This document shows positions 53,214 to 64,000 of a stretch of 64,000 nt of DNA, piece after piece (position 1 is the first letter of the stretch; each line of letters begins with the position of its first letter). Source of the stretch: Isoperla grammatica (Eukaryota; Arthropoda; Insecta; Plecoptera; Perlodidae); contig OX246748.1 in the NCBI GenBank assembly GCA_945910005.1, positions 13,674,929-13,738,928 of the forward strand. The letters run 5' to 3'. The translations under genes were made by a program, and so were the position numbers. Below the pieces are notes generated by a model. The model saw only the letters and a program-made list of their open reading frames with translations, ran no database searches and was not told the origin of the DNA.

Positions 53214-54348
53214 TAGTCATTATTTGTTATCCCAATGTGTGTGTGTGCACTAAACTTTTCCGGGCGACGAAGTGAAGCAAATACTTGAAGGAAGATAAGT
53301 CCTCCACCGCCGCCTCTGTTTGAACGTCGAGTAATGTCTGCTCGGAGATATAGAAGGCCGTGGTTGGTGAATATCCCACGAGACAGGTTGATGCTTTGCC
53401 ATACAGAATACAAAATATAAAAGATTTCATCGCTCATATTTCGAATAAGAGTTCTTGAATACGTAATCCATAGAAGGTAGATTAAGCTTCTCGCAAATTC
53501 GCCGTCTTCTATTCAGTTTCCTATCTCGCTGTATGGCTGCGTATCCCATTGGGAAAGCCTTCACGTCATGTGTATAGTGAAAGCATTATCGGAAGGAAGG
53601 AAGGAGACATTTTAGTGACGAAACACTTTATTTGGAATTAGTCGTGCTACGAATTCAACTTTGTCTGTGCATATATGGATCGCTGTTCTATGTATACAGA
53701 ACATAGCCACTCATGTTCGTAATGCGTGCTAACATTCACGTGACACCCAACCAATCACGCGAAAAGCTTAACGCGTGCGGGAACGGTTTTTCAGTTTACT
53801 AAAATATGCACAACATACCCAAGTTAAGCTTTGAAATTGAAACCATGACTTCTGAAGGTTGCAAAATCATTTTGTTCGTAATTTTGGTTGTACCGGTACG
53901 GTAGATATTGCTAGATTTACGCCGTTTCATTCAAAACATAACTTCGTACAGAAATACTCATTTGTGATAGCCAACTTTTATTGTAGTTAATGTACGTACT
54001 TTGTTCTAGGAGGTGAGGAATTTTCAGTTCGTTATCTTTAATGGTATTTGTGCTATGAATTTTTTCATATACCTGTACAAATGAGCTCGTTTGTACTGGC
54101 AGATGAGAAAAATCTTGGCACAAATACTAAGTGTTCTCAATTGCTTCAAAAGTTTCACACAAGAAATCAAAATTATTTAATTTTCTAGAAAATTGAATGC
54201 TTTATTTTAAGAACGCTGTTAAGTAGTTTGAATGATAATTTTGATTGCTTTAAATTTCGCATAGTGCTTGTGGTACGTAACACGCTTTCACAATAATTAA
54301 AAGTATTCGTTTTAGTAAATTATAATTGAATCTTATACTACGCTAACC
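53214..54348. other. Unique AT-rich spacer, no gene seen
   Basis: No repeats recognised. Overlapping frames of 67-74 codons on the minus strand at 53,213-53,437 have no clear motif. Confidence 0.4.
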
Positions 54349-54570
54349 AAGCGAGAGCCAAGTCCGTACCGAATCGTACGGAGCCGGACTTCTATCTTTA
54401 TAATATATGCCTATTGTTTATATTGTACTAGAAGTGATTTTGAGCAGCCAGAAAGAAAATATTAATCTATCGTATCGTTCTTCTTATATAACTTCTAGTA
54501 CAATATAAAAAATATGTTATAAAGATAGATGTCCGAGTCCGTACGATTCGGTACGGTCTGGGCTCGCTTA
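54349..54570. mobile_element. Fold-back MITE, 222 bp
   Basis: AAGCGAGAGCC, CCGTACCGAATCGTACGG and TATTGTACTAGAAGT on the left mirror ACTTCTAGTACAATATA, CCGTACGATTCGGTACGG and GGGCTCGCTT on the right. Each arm also contains a short palindrome of its own. Confidence 0.9.
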
Positions 54571-55404
54571 GAAAACGAAGTATTAGTCAAATTCACAAAA
54601 TAATACAAACATAATCTAGGTAGGTAGGTAGTGATATTATTTTAATTTCCTTGTGACAATTTTGAAGCCATGTAGAGCTAGTTAGAAATCATTCTATGAG
54701 TGGGATTGGACATCCAGCCTTTCAAGGGATGTATAGAGTCCTTTACCCTTTACTACTTCTCTACAAGAGTGTGCTACGTGCCATCTACGGCATTGCCGCC
54801 AACAACGAATAAAAAAAACATTTCCCTCTGACCCTGACGTCATGCAGAGAAATATTGGCTCGCTGCCCAACTATAACATAAAGGGAGGGTTTGAAACGTT
54901 TTGTGACCGGAAAAATAGTTCCACTTCAAGTAGTTTTCAAGTACAATAAAGTTCACGGCTTTTGTGAAACTCTTCCGCTTGAATATATTATCATATCGAG
55001 GGATAAAAATGGCCGCGCGTGCAGATTGAGTTAGGTCACAGTATAAGAATCCATACAGGACGGAGACTCAAGCAATCTTTGCTGCAAACATTTGCGCACG
55101 CAAGTCCCATACCTATGGTTTGTGGGTGAAATCACTAAAATAATAATGTTCATCATTATCCATCGCCGTTTCCTGCTTCTGGCAGGGTCAGTTTGGGTTT
55201 CACAACCAAATTTCTCCACCTCTTCCTATATCTTCCCACAATCGTACTTCCTCTACTTGCTTCCAGTTCTCTCCTCTCGTATGTAGGTCTTCAGCAATCT
55301 TTTCCTTTTACCTCTTCCTTGGTCTTCCCCGTCTTCTTCTTTTTTCGATCTTTTTTTTATATATTCACCACTAAAATAATGATGTTCATTAAATAAAAAT
55401 TCTT
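54571..55404. other. Unique spacer, no gene seen
   Basis: A pyrimidine-rich TCTTCC stretch lies near 55,215-55,340. Frames through it look fortuitous. Confidence 0.4.
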
Positions 55405-55455
55405 ACGGTCTAGCTGTCGAGTACGCGATTAATGAACAAATAATAATAAATACGG
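55405..55455 (+). mobile_element. Family B 3' tail stub, plus strand
   Basis: CTAGCTGTCGAGTACGCGAT, TAATGAACAAATAATAATAA. Confidence 0.6.
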
Positions 55456-55784
55456 ATAAACAAGAACACAAAGAAATGAGCCCGGTCTGCAACATGCAGC
55501 ATGTTAGAGCGAGCATCAACATGACATGCTATCAAGCGAACTGTCTGAAGGGATAAACTGAACCGTCCATGTCAGCTGCTCCACACGACTTGTGTATTAA
55601 AACCAAGGATACACGAATACTTGTACGTCCGATCTTGAGACTTTAATAACATTCTACTCGCAAGGTCGGGGTCGATCGATAGGAATCGATTCGATTATTA
55701 CTCGAGAATGATGAGTCGTTTGTTGACGATCAGTATTTGGAATTACGATAGTCTTTGTCTTCTTTAGACTTTACAATGGATTAT

Positions 55785-56018
55785 TTGGTTATTTGTTGTT
55801 TAACGACGTACTCGACAACTGTGATCATGTGACGTCGTGGATGTTTTGAGGAAAGCGCATGAAGAGGGAATTCGGAGGTCGTGGACTGTATTTCGTCTGA
55901 CTTCTCCTCGACCTAGGGTGGCCCTACCAGAAGCATACGCTTCCGCCGGCATAAATCTCGGGATGAACAAAGCACACAAACCTGCCCAACACGATAAGGT
56001 AGCAGTCCCTAGGCAGGA
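55785..56018 (-). mobile_element. Family B element, near full length
   Basis: GGTTATTTGTTGTTTAACGA, CGTACTCGACAACTGTGATC, ATGTGACGTCGTGG (tail), a short middle, then CCAGAAGCATACGCTTCCGC and CCTAGGCAGG (5' end). The middle is far shorter than in family A. Confidence 0.85.
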
Positions 56019-56889
56019 GTTACAATGAAGATAAATGTGTTATATAATCTATTTTTTTTTTTATTAATATCTATACCATTTAGTTATAGAACTAATTTAC
56101 AAAGGAGGACTATAAATACAACTACAATTATACATGTGAAACAGGTGTATGTATTTAAGTATGTTTATATGTATGTATTATATATGTGTAATAACAATGG
56201 AAACAATACGAACAACAAAAGAATACTAGTATAAATTAGTATGTCGTACGGTACTTGAGTTATAATTGGAAATCGAATAAATAAATAAATAAATAAATGG
56301 AGGAACATTATTTAGTTGTTATATTTTGATATGAATCGTGTATATTCAATAAGGAACACACGTTCAAGTATTAACATAATAGGCGTTGCACGCGCTGACC
56401 AATCACAGGAGAGTAACGCGCAGTTCTGGACCTGGGGAAAGTGGGGGGAAAAGTCCGTTTTCACCCCCATGAAATAGGTCGCAGTGAAAGTATGTTGCAC
56501 CGAGGTATCCAACTACTACCCAACTTTGTATTTCCATCACCAATGTACAGGAGTATTAAAATATTATAAATGCGTTTTTTCATTTTGGAAACCAATCATT
56601 AGTTCTTTAATTGGCTTCTGAAATAACAGCCGTAATAATTAAAGTATTTAATTTGTTTGAACTTTGAATTTAGTTATTACAAAACTTTACGTGTTGGTTT
56701 CAATGTTGTCTAGCGTTTACAAGATGTAACTAAAACAAGCTAATTTTGCCTAGTTCGGTTATAATAGTGTTATGTTAATTACGTTAATTAAGAAGTTCTA
56801 TTACTGACAACAAATTGGCGCACGAGAACGCTCATATGTCTGCAACCCTCTTGTTTAGCGGGCAGCTACGTTGATATAGACGGGTCACA
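56019..56889. other. Unique AT-rich spacer
   Basis: (AAAT)n at 56,274-56,299. No gene recognised. Confidence 0.45.
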
Positions 56890-57375
56890 CACTTCGCTAA
56901 GGATTATGGCGAGAAGTTGAACTTATGGAAATGTCAGATAGTAACAAGGCTAATGTCTAGCGCTATGGCTAAGAAAAGATAAGTGACTTTTAGCTTCCCG
57001 TCCTAGCCTTATATTGTTTCAAACCCATCAAATGAAAGCAGATGAAAGCAGATGAAAGCAGTTGAAAGCAGTTGAAAACAGATGAAAGCAGTTGAGAGCA
57101 GATGAAAGCAGATGAAAGCAGTTGAGAGAAGTTGAAAGCAGATGAAAGCAGTTGAGAGCAGTTGAGAGCAGTTGAAAGCAGATGAAAGCAGTTGAAAGCA
57201 GTTGAAAGCAGATGAAAGCAGTTGAAAGCAGTTGAAAGCAAATGAAAGCAGTTGAAACCTATACTGTGTCGCTGTATCATTCCTTCCTTTAATCTAGTTA
57301 CTTTATGTGAACCGAGACTGTTATAGTCGATAACACTTGTTATCCTTAGCTCATTTGTGTGAAGCCGTCTCAACT
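56890..57375. mobile_element. MITE with GGATTATGGC ends, expanded by a 10-bp repeat
   Basis: GGATTATGGCGAGAAGTTGA matches 52,268. The right half after the microsatellite (GTTATCCTTAGC) is its loose inverted counterpart. The decamer array sits inside. Confidence 0.55.
57031..57256. repeat. 10-bp minisatellite, about 22 units
   Basis: GATGAAAGCA and GTTGAAAGCA (or GTTGAGAGCA) decamers in perfect 10-bp register. The Ser/Leu/Phe/Cys frame on the minus strand is an artefact. Confidence 0.95.
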
Positions 57376-57689
57376 GTATTTGGGGTTCATGGAAACCCGT
57401 AAATATCGCGACACTTTAATTAAGTCTTCGCGTGAATCTCCCCCCCCCTCCTCCCTCCCCTCCCTCCCACCCCTCTCGCGAGGCCAAATAAACCGTTGCA
57501 AGTTGCGTTCACTGTATAGTTAGTCTCGACACATCAATTCATGCTTGTTTGTTCGTTCGCAATGTTTCTTCCATTTGAATAATAACATGTGGTGTGATCG
57601 CATCATTGTAGAGTTGGTTTCGGTGACCTAAATACGGACCTTGGTTCTGTGTGGTGGCGTACGGAACCCGCAACTGACGTCACAACCGA
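57376..57689. other. Spacer with C-rich tract
   Basis: 57,439-57,476 is nearly all C and T (CCCCCCCCTCCTCCCTCCCC), a possible G-quadruplex on the minus strand. No gene. Confidence 0.6.
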
Positions 57690-57945
57690 ACTACAACAAT
57701 GGAACAAATGAATCGAACTGATTGGCAAACAACCAGCTGTCAAGATAATAACGGGGTAAATAATGAAGAAAAGCAAGTGTAGTGATGGGAGTAACTGCTC
57801 GCCAGTTGAAATGTTTAATGATGGAACACAACCTTGTGTATGAAAGGTTTTTCAACGTTTATCAGAACATTTTATTTTTTGACAGCTTGTTCTGTGTCCG
57901 TCGATTCAATTAATTGTTTCATTGTAGTATTTTGTTGTTTTTAGT
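57690..57945. mobile_element. Fold-back MITE (AACAATG family), copy 2
   Basis: CTACAACAATGGAACAAATG and CTGTCAAG on the left, TTTGACAGCTTGTTCTG and AATTGTTTCATTGTAGTATT on the right. ACTGACGTCACAACC outside the left end recalls TTACGTCAGTTG outside the right end of copy 1. Confidence 0.8.
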
Positions 57946-58171
57946 AGCATATTGGATGAATGGCGTCAATAACGAATAGGGTTCTGTGATGACACAGGTT
58001 GGACAAATAATCGGTTGCTAGGTATAGTTTTATTGTTGTGTTTTTCTTTGATTCGCGCACAGTCAATCTTTCTCTGAAACTTAATTGTTGAGTTGAGTGA
58101 CTATTGTTATTTATAACGAACGCTATTGTCTTGGAAACACATGAGGGGTTAAGCTTTGCTTCTTTTACTGA

Positions 58172-58430
58172 ATTGAGGTATAGCTCAGCTGTAAGAGGCG
58201 AGACTCTAATTCGGAAGGCCGCTGATTCGATTCCGGCCACCGGCAATTCTTACTGAAGTTTTTTTCCGAGGTTATCGTCAGTGGTAAAGGCGAATGCTGG
58301 GTGTACGTCATAATGATAGCTCTCGGACATTCTTTCCCAACTATCCAAGCACCTTAACATCTTGTCTAGTAAGTCACATCAGGTAAAGCTGGTGTGCACG
58401 CAATAACACGTATTCCTACAACAAATTATT
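58172..58430 (+). mobile_element. tRNA-derived SINE, full length
   Basis: The head GAGGTATAGCTCAGCTGTAA has a good A-box, and GCTGATTCGATTCCGGCC has a good B-box. The body contains AAAGGCGAATGCTGGG, CTCTCGGACATTCTTTCCCA, ACTATCCAAGCACC and GGTAAAGCTGGTGTGCACGC, ending in an A/T-rich ATT tail. A body with AGGCGAATGCTGGG is, from memory, shared by SINEs of several invertebrate groups. Confidence 0.8.
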
Positions 58431-58431
58431 A

Positions 58432-58672
58432 TTTTATTGAATGTTCACAATCATACAATCTCGGTCAAACCGGCGTTAACATGTTATACGGACCTAATGT
58501 AAAGTAATTCCATGTGTGTATCTTATTTAACTTCACTTGTTACTAATTTAATTAAACATTCATCAATCTCGGTCAAAGCCGGTGTTTACATGTTATACGG
58601 ACAATACGGATGTAATGTAAAGTATTTCCATGAGGTACCTTGTTCAACTTCAGTCGTCACTGTCTTATTAGT
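58432..58672. repeat. 117-bp tandem duplication
   Basis: ATCTCGGTCAAACCGGCGTT, ACATGTTATACGGAC, AATGTAAAGTAATTCCATG is repeated as ATCTCGGTCAAAGCCGGTGT...AATGTAAAGTATTTCCATG, with moderate divergence and an extra AATACGGATG in the second unit. Confidence 0.85.
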
Positions 58673-59969
58673 CCTTATTTATATCATGCACTCCGTTTGA
58701 TTTCATAAATAATAATAATACGATCTTCTTCGCGTCATGTGTGTACAGTAGTGGCCGATTTCTCGAAGCAATCCTGTGATTCCACTCATAGAGAAATATT
58801 CCATCAATGGGCAATGGGAAAACATAAAAATCGTGTCAGGATGGATGTTGTCTCGAAGTATTCACTCTTATAAGTTTAAACCCCTTCTAAAGATTCTTCG
58901 GTTTCTAAATAATATGAATATTAATGTGCTTGTCATCTGATATTATTGACACTGTCATTATCATTATCATTAAATACAAGCACTAGTTCCATGTTCACAC
59001 TTCACTTGTGTGACTCTAGTTGTAACAAAGATTGTATTGACTACAGTGGGTCCGTGGCTTAGTTGAGAACAAGAAAATCAGTCGATCTTTCGTCGATCTT
59101 GGCATTTCACAAATGATGTACACTCCCACTACCTGGCTAGCACAAACATGAGATGAAATCCCCGAAATCATTACCGGAAGCCATAACAGAAGTTCAACCA
59201 TGATTTTTTGAAAACCCAACATCTAGTCAAATAATAGGCGTCCACACAACAACCAAACGAATACATTTGATTACTTGACAGGTCGGACCCAACAATTTCA
59301 AGAAAACTGCGGTCCTACTAGGGCTGTACAAACAACTTATTATAAATGTAGTGAAAAAAATGCCCTGCGGCGTTCTCAGCTTTGCCACGGACAAAGTTTA
59401 GAGCAAACATTCTCACACCTAAATAGAGTTCCTCTCTCTGTTTCCTCTGATGATTTAAACCCCGATCTCGCAGCGCATCTCAAGAGCGTGTGAACAGTGC
59501 TGTGAATGGAAGGGGCGTCGCTTCCTCGCTCAACGAGGGTCACACTTAAATCCACAACTCCACGTCCCCTCCCTCCAACTATTTGGTCAGCGGACGGGAA
59601 TCGTCTCTTCGCCGAAGTTTGAGCATTCCCGGAATTACCCGAGTGGAATTCCGAACGCGTTTCTTGGAAGTGGTCGAGCGTCGAGACGGATGACCGCAGC
59701 TTGCCGCCATCTTGGAAGTTCCCCCCCCCCCCGTCCTCGTGTTTATCGGGTCAAGGCCGAGCTTAAAGGGGGTAAATAATATCGTTTGGAAAATACTTGA
59801 TTAGGTCTCTACAGATATGATAGTAATCATTCTCATATCGACCGCGAATCCTTATCTACTGCCCGTTTATGCAAGCTGTTTCAACGAAATTAATAAAGTA
59901 AATACATGTATATTTATTGACTACCTACCTACTCAGTGGCAACTGATTTTGAGTGGTGAACGTTTTACC
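58673..59969. other. Unique spacer, no gene seen
   Basis: Short open frames (59,016-59,222 minus; 59,275-59,493 plus) without recognised motifs. A C-run (CCCCCCCCCCCC) near 59,722. Confidence 0.4.
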
Positions 59970-60388
59970 ATTAATTATGTGCTTTGTTGCTATGACGGCT
60001 CCAAAGTCACCGTTTATATATATATTAAATTGTGTAGGCTTTCACGGACGAATCCGCGTACAATGAAAATGTTAATTCCATAAAATGAAATAAAAATAAT
60101 TTAATCAATGTTTTTTATTTCTATATTTGACGTTTAAATAAAGAAATAAAAAACATCTTATTAAGTATTTTTATTTAATTTAATTGATTGATTTAGCATT
60201 TTCATTGTACGCGGATTGAACCCAAAAATGGCTGTATGCATTTACACCAGTGCACACAGTTGAATTCAATTAAAAATGTTAAAGAACTCCAACCTGTACC
60301 CTGAAACAAACTCTATACCTTCTGCATAGGCAGGCAAACAACGTTCTGCATTGGAAACAGCAATTAACCCACTTGACCAACGAGTCAC
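59970..60388 (-). mobile_element. tRNA-derived SINE, second copy, interrupted by a MITE
   Basis: Plus-strand blocks match 47,930-48,105 in order: GTTGCTATGACGGCTCCAAA, GTCACCGTTTATATAT, then after a 167-bp MITE TTGAATTCAATT, GAACTCCAACCTG, CTTCTGCATAGG / TTCTGCATTGGAAACAGC and TTGACCAACGAGTCAC. More diverged than the first copy. Confidence 0.65.
60051..60217. mobile_element. Fold-back MITE, 167 bp, nested in the SINE
   Basis: AATCCGCGTACAATGAAAAT on the left and ATTTTCATTGTACGCGGATT on the right are perfect inverses. The AT-rich interior is also self-complementary (AAAAAACATCTTATTAAG). Confidence 0.9.
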
Positions 60389-60499
60389 ACATTCTTAGAT
60401 ATACATGCGCAGTATTTTTAGTAGAGTCCACAAGCCTCAATAATCACGTGCACAGTGTTATGAACTTTCAGGTACTCAACCCTAAGATCTCAGGTATAC

Positions 60500-60685
60500 A
60501 AGGTTTTTCCGAGGTTTTCCTCAGTCGTAAAGGCGAATGCTGGGACTGAGTCATACTATCAGCCCTCGGACATTCCTTCCCAACTATCCAAACATCCTTA
60601 CATACCTAGTTAGTCACCTGAAGAGGGGCACATCGGGTAAAGCTGGTGTGCACCCTATAACACGGATTCCTACAAAAATTATCAT
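60500..60685 (+). mobile_element. SINE body copy lacking the tRNA head
   Basis: TTTTCCGAGGTTTTCCTCAG, TCGTAAAGGCGAATGCTGGG, CCCTCGGACATTCCTTCCCA, GGTAAAGCTGGTGTGCACCC, ATAACACGGATTCCTAC. 5'-truncated relative of 58,172. Confidence 0.8.
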
Positions 60686-61406
60686 TATTAACCAAGTCGT
60701 ATATTTTCACTAATGGAAATGCTTGAAGTAGATAAGATATAGAGAAGTATAAAATTAAGTTGGCACTATTGGATTCAGCTATTTCATCAGCATAAAACAA
60801 CAATTCCGTTGGGGCGACTTTATGATGGATTGATCTTTATTACGATTTAAGATCATTTTTATAGAGTATCTAGTAACGGGTTTGTGTTTTATCACTTTTA
60901 TGATGATTTGTTCGAGTTTTATGGTACCAGATTTAAGACTGTCGCTTACGCTTGGGTAGACTTTATTTACAATGTTCTCTAACGCGAAATCCAGCGAATG
61001 TACTTATGTTCGGTGTAACTTGCAGTACTCAACTTTCGTCAACATATTTTGAAATATTACAAGGTCGTTTACAAGGGATGTCTTTGACAAGTATATTTCA
61101 CGGATGTACATCACATATTGTTGTGGCATATTAAAGGCCGCTTATTTACCCCACAGAACAAATAGGTGACCTTAAAAATGATACCGCTTGAACGCTTACC
61201 GTTTGCTACCTACCCGTAGTATTGTAAATGCATGAATAATTTGTTTATTCCACAATTATTTACACGTACAATCGTGAACGTTATTAGTATTACTATTACT
61301 AATTGATGTCTAAAGGCACAACACATCAAAGTCATCAGTAATTGATTCATGGGAAGTACATACATCTACCTAACCCTTCTACACTTACGATGTTATCAAA
61401 TATTGG
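60686..61406. other. Unique spacer, no gene seen
   Basis: Near 61,310 GTCTAAAGGCACAACACATC resembles the block after the (TTA)n repeat at 24,797. Confidence 0.4.
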
Positions 61407-61655
61407 TCCTGGCCAGTGACTGCTACCTTATCGTGGTGGGCAGGGTTGAGTGCTTTTGTGATCCCGAGAGCTATGCCGGCGGAAGCGTATGCTTCTGGTA
61501 TGGCCATCCTAGCCGGACTGGTCGAGGGGAGAAGCCAGTCGAAAGACAGTCCACGTCCTCCGCTCTACGTCCTACTTGTCCCGTTTCACCAATCATCTCC
61601 CACGTCGTATGACAGTTGTCGAGTACGTCGTGAAACACCAGATAACAATAATAAT
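61407..61655 (+). mobile_element. Family B element, full length, plus strand
   Basis: GTCCTGGCCAGTGACTGCTA, CCTTATCGTGGTGGGCAGGG, then GATCCCGAGAGCTATGCCGG, GAAGCGTATGCTTCTGG and the tail CACGTCGTATGACAGTTGTC, GAGTACGTCGTGAAACACCA with an AATAATAAT tail. The most complete family B copy, about 245 bp. Confidence 0.85.
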
Positions 61656-61740
61656 TATGTATAATACATCTGTTTCAAGTAGAGAGTAAGAACTACTTCA
61701 GTACAATTTAGATGGTTCTATTGTACTCTAAAGGTCAAAT

Positions 61741-61903
61741 GCATAGTCGTTCCTCACGTGCTCTTCAACTCGGCCTTTCCTCAGACTCGCCCAACCACCA
61801 ATCACAGAGCAGCATTACCATGTGACCTGCTCTGTGATTGGTGATTAGGCGAGTCTGAGGAAAGGCCGAGTTGAGAAGCACGTGAGGAACGACTATTATG
61901 CAT
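61741..61903. mobile_element. Fold-back MITE, 163 bp
   Basis: AGTCGTTCCTCACGTGCTC and ACTCGGCCTTTCCTCAGACT on the left mirror AGTCTGAGGAAAGGCCGAGT and CACGTGAGGAACGACT on the right. CCAATCACAGAGCAG / CTGCTCTGTGATTGG closes the inner stem. Confidence 0.9.
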
Positions 61904-61921
61904 AAGACTGTAGTGTATACA

Positions 61922-62285
61922 GTGTATTCACGTATTGCGCATGGTGGCCACATTGGTGGCCACAATGGCATATGATTCGTAGTTCTTTGTTAATGTTTCA
62001 GCTGGCGTTATGATGCAAATTCAACTGTTCTCTAACTTTGGTATGCTATTATCACTTAAAATCAACATACACACTCTTTTGTGTCGATTACTCTTTTAAT
62101 CGTTTACAAAAGCATACAATAATCATTTCCGTAAATTTTATCGGGGGATATACGTGTTTAAACTCTCGTATTTCCCCGTAAACAATATTATTCGTTTTCT
62201 ATTGACAGCTAAATGAAACTTAAAAAATACTACTATAGGTGGCCTCCAATATGGCCGATGTGACGTCACGTGAATACTCCCTATA
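61922..62285 (-). mobile_element. ATAGGG-family TIR element, copy 3, inverted
   Basis: Reverse-oriented match to 45,642 and 50,626, from GTATTCACGTATTGCGCATG to GACGTCACGTGAATACTCCC. Includes TGACGTCA near its right end. Confidence 0.85.
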
Positions 62286-62730
62286 CGCCGTCCTGCAAGA
62301 TGGCTGCTACACATGTCCCCCTCCCCCCTGCCGAGCACGTGACTGCTTCTCACAGTCAGCTGCAGGGGAAGCCGGCCCTCCTGGATCGGTCGTTAATTAC
62401 CCAGAAAACAACGGTCATGGCTGAACAAATAGGTTTTATTTGCTTCGCGTACGTTTGTCTGTTTGTTTGTTTGCTTGTTTGTTTGTTTGTTTGTTTGTGT
62501 GCGCATCAGACGAACCACATTATCTTCCTCGCAGTAGCTTTGATCAACTTGGAATGAACCAATTAATACCTAGCGGGAGGTTTTAATTACCAGATTCGCG
62601 TTCAGCGGGTTCTTTGTTCGACTCTCATCGCAGGCAGCGGCTTCGAGGGTAATAATAACATAATAGGATGACGATGTTTGTGCGATTTTTGTCTCGTATT
62701 TTAGTAACGATGATAAAAAATTCGTATTTT
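62286..62730. other. Unique spacer with (TTTG)n
   Basis: A GTTT repeat lies at 62,456-62,499. No gene recognised. Confidence 0.6.
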
Positions 62731-62930
62731 ATAGAGTCTACCCATCTCAGTAACAAGACTGATTTCAGTGGGGGACTTTTAATTCAAAGTGACTAAATCA
62801 ACTCTGCAGGCTCCGACGAGTGAGCGATAACCAATCAAAGATCTACATTTCAAATATGAAACATATGAATCTGTGATTGGACAGTGCGAACACCTGCGGA
62901 TAAATGCCAGAATCAACAAGCTCGATTATA
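62731..62930 (-). mobile_element. Family E element, copy 4, frame broken
   Basis: CAGTGGGGGACTTTTAATTC, CGACGAGTGAGCGATAACC, GATTGGACAGTGCGAACACC. It lacks the block between GGCTCC and GACGAGTG, and has an extra T, so the conserved minus-strand frame is shifted. Confidence 0.75.
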
Positions 62931-63410
62931 TTTATGTTATAACAATTATTATATTATAATGAATGTAATTTTCTGTTTGTCTTTTAATTACTTGTTAGTG
63001 CGTAGTTACCCTCTCATATTTTTTTTTTATTTATTAAGGCTGTATGTCCACCTAACCTGCGGAACCTCCTATTTCTGTCGATTGAAATTCCTTTAAAATT
63101 GTCAAAAAATTAAACCAATATATGACATTCCCTAATGAATTTAGTGCTCTTCCATAATGAAAATTTTTTCTAGTTCAGAATGACCACTTTTTCTTGACAC
63201 ATTTTAGCGAACCTTTCCTTGACTACAAGTGTACAACACTTTTGAAATTTTGAAGCGCGATCGATTTACGCTTGAGCTACTTAAAGATTAAGAGTAGTAA
63301 AAGCTATAGTAGAGTCTGGAATAATTTCGAAACGAACGTGCGTGAGAAATGCGAACAGGTTTATGAGACTTCATGAAGCAAGGCAAGTGTATTGGATCTG
63401 CATGCGGCTC
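62931..63410. other. Unique AT-rich spacer
   Basis: 63,089-63,175 resembles one arm of the MITE at 49,531 (TTTAAAATTGTCA, AGTGCTCTTCC). No gene. Confidence 0.45.
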
Positions 63411-63822
63411 GTTTAAGAGCGTTCAGCAGTAGGAGTTTTACAGATGAATTGGCCGTCAACTAATTACTCTTAAACTAATAGTAGGATTCTTTTAAATATT
63501 TACCTACTTGTAGAGGGATGTCATATATATGCATGGTATTAAATACATTTGTGACCAACCTATTCAAAAATAATGTACCCATTTTTAAACAGATTCTCCG
63601 TATTATTTCGACGAATATTTTCGAAGAAAGTAATTTATTTACATAATTCAAACATGAGTATATTATTTTGGAGCAGGCTTGTCACAAATGTACTTAATAC
63701 CATGCGTAGATATGACATCCCTCTGTAAGTAGCCTAAGTAAATTTCCATAATAATCCAATTATTTGTTTAAGAGAAAGTAGTTGACTAAAAACATCAAAA
63801 CTACTTCCGAACGCTCTTAAAC
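63411..63822. mobile_element. Large fold-back element, 412 bp
   Basis: GTTTAAGAGCGTTC on the left and GAACGCTCTTAAAC on the right. Arms of about 150 bp include GAGGGATGTCATAT, GCATGGTATTAA and TACATTTGTGAC with their inverted partners. The unpaired centre is about 100 bp. No transposase. Confidence 0.85.
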
Positions 63823-64000
63823 AGCTAACTACCCTACATACGGGACACAACTCACGGGTCATGGTTACCGATTCCTAGTTTTTATCCTTGAAACGTAATA
63901 GAACATGTTCGGAGTTTCCAATTTGTTTTTTCAATCGAGTGATATATTTCACTCCATATATATAGAACTTTGATGCAATCCAGGTCAATTTTTCTGCTTG

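Noticed and set aside
58172..58250. A functional tRNA gene
   Set aside because: The promoter boxes are good, but the stems do not close properly and a SINE body with a second copy at 60,500 follows.

Overview
This is a repeat-dominated stretch of a eukaryotic, probably invertebrate animal, nuclear genome. It has no operons, ribosome binding sites, dense coding, CRISPR array or intact rRNA/tRNA gene. It does have long satellite arrays, microsatellites, tRNA-derived SINEs, LINE 3' ends and many fold-back MITEs. The SINE tail ending in ACGTCGTTAAACACCAAATAATC resembles what I remember from molluscan intergenic DNA. A marine mollusc is therefore my best guess, held weakly.

Layout. Bases 1-32,610 are packed with one short retroelement family, called family A here. 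It lies on the minus strand: a 5' hairpin domain, a pyrimidine-rich middle, and a 3' end GACGTTAAGCCCAAATA followed by an (AATC)n tail. I count roughly eighty copies or fragments, nearly all 5'-truncated, nested head-to-tail and all in the same orientation. Within this block sit a 54-bp satellite of about 73 units (728-4,702), a 75-bp satellite of 13 units (16,406-17,390), a 65-70-bp array (20,830-21,426) and a 58-bp array that grew out of family A sequence (31,650-32,600). There are also two fold-back MITEs, a duplicated unknown repeat, and several 3' ends of a LINE ('LINE C'). One LINE C copy keeps the decayed end of its ORF2 (28,460-28,912).

From about 32.6 kb the character changes. Family A is absent except for a tRNA-headed relative at 40.56 kb. 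Older 'family B' copies, with the same 5' hairpin domain but a different 3' tail, appear at 42.1, 42.5, 55.8 and 61.4 kb. This half is mostly unique AT-rich DNA with diverse fold-back and TIR elements, 39-bp and 94-bp minisatellites, and several tRNA-derived SINEs. One family has four copies that share a conserved short reading frame (35.7, 44.1, 47.7 and 62.7 kb).

Genes. No complete host gene can be supported. The best coding candidate is a terminal exon-like frame on the minus strand at 44,872-45,112, abutting a MITE. The very long open frames in the satellites (up to 832 codons) follow from repeat units whose length is a multiple of three and are not called as genes.

The main biological story is retroelement modularity. 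At least three 5' heads (hairpin domain, a central 'D' segment, tRNA) are combined with two related 3' tails, and a same-strand nested array suggests that new copies prime on the (GATT)n tails of old ones. Copy boundaries come from reading by eye and are approximate to about 5-15 bases.
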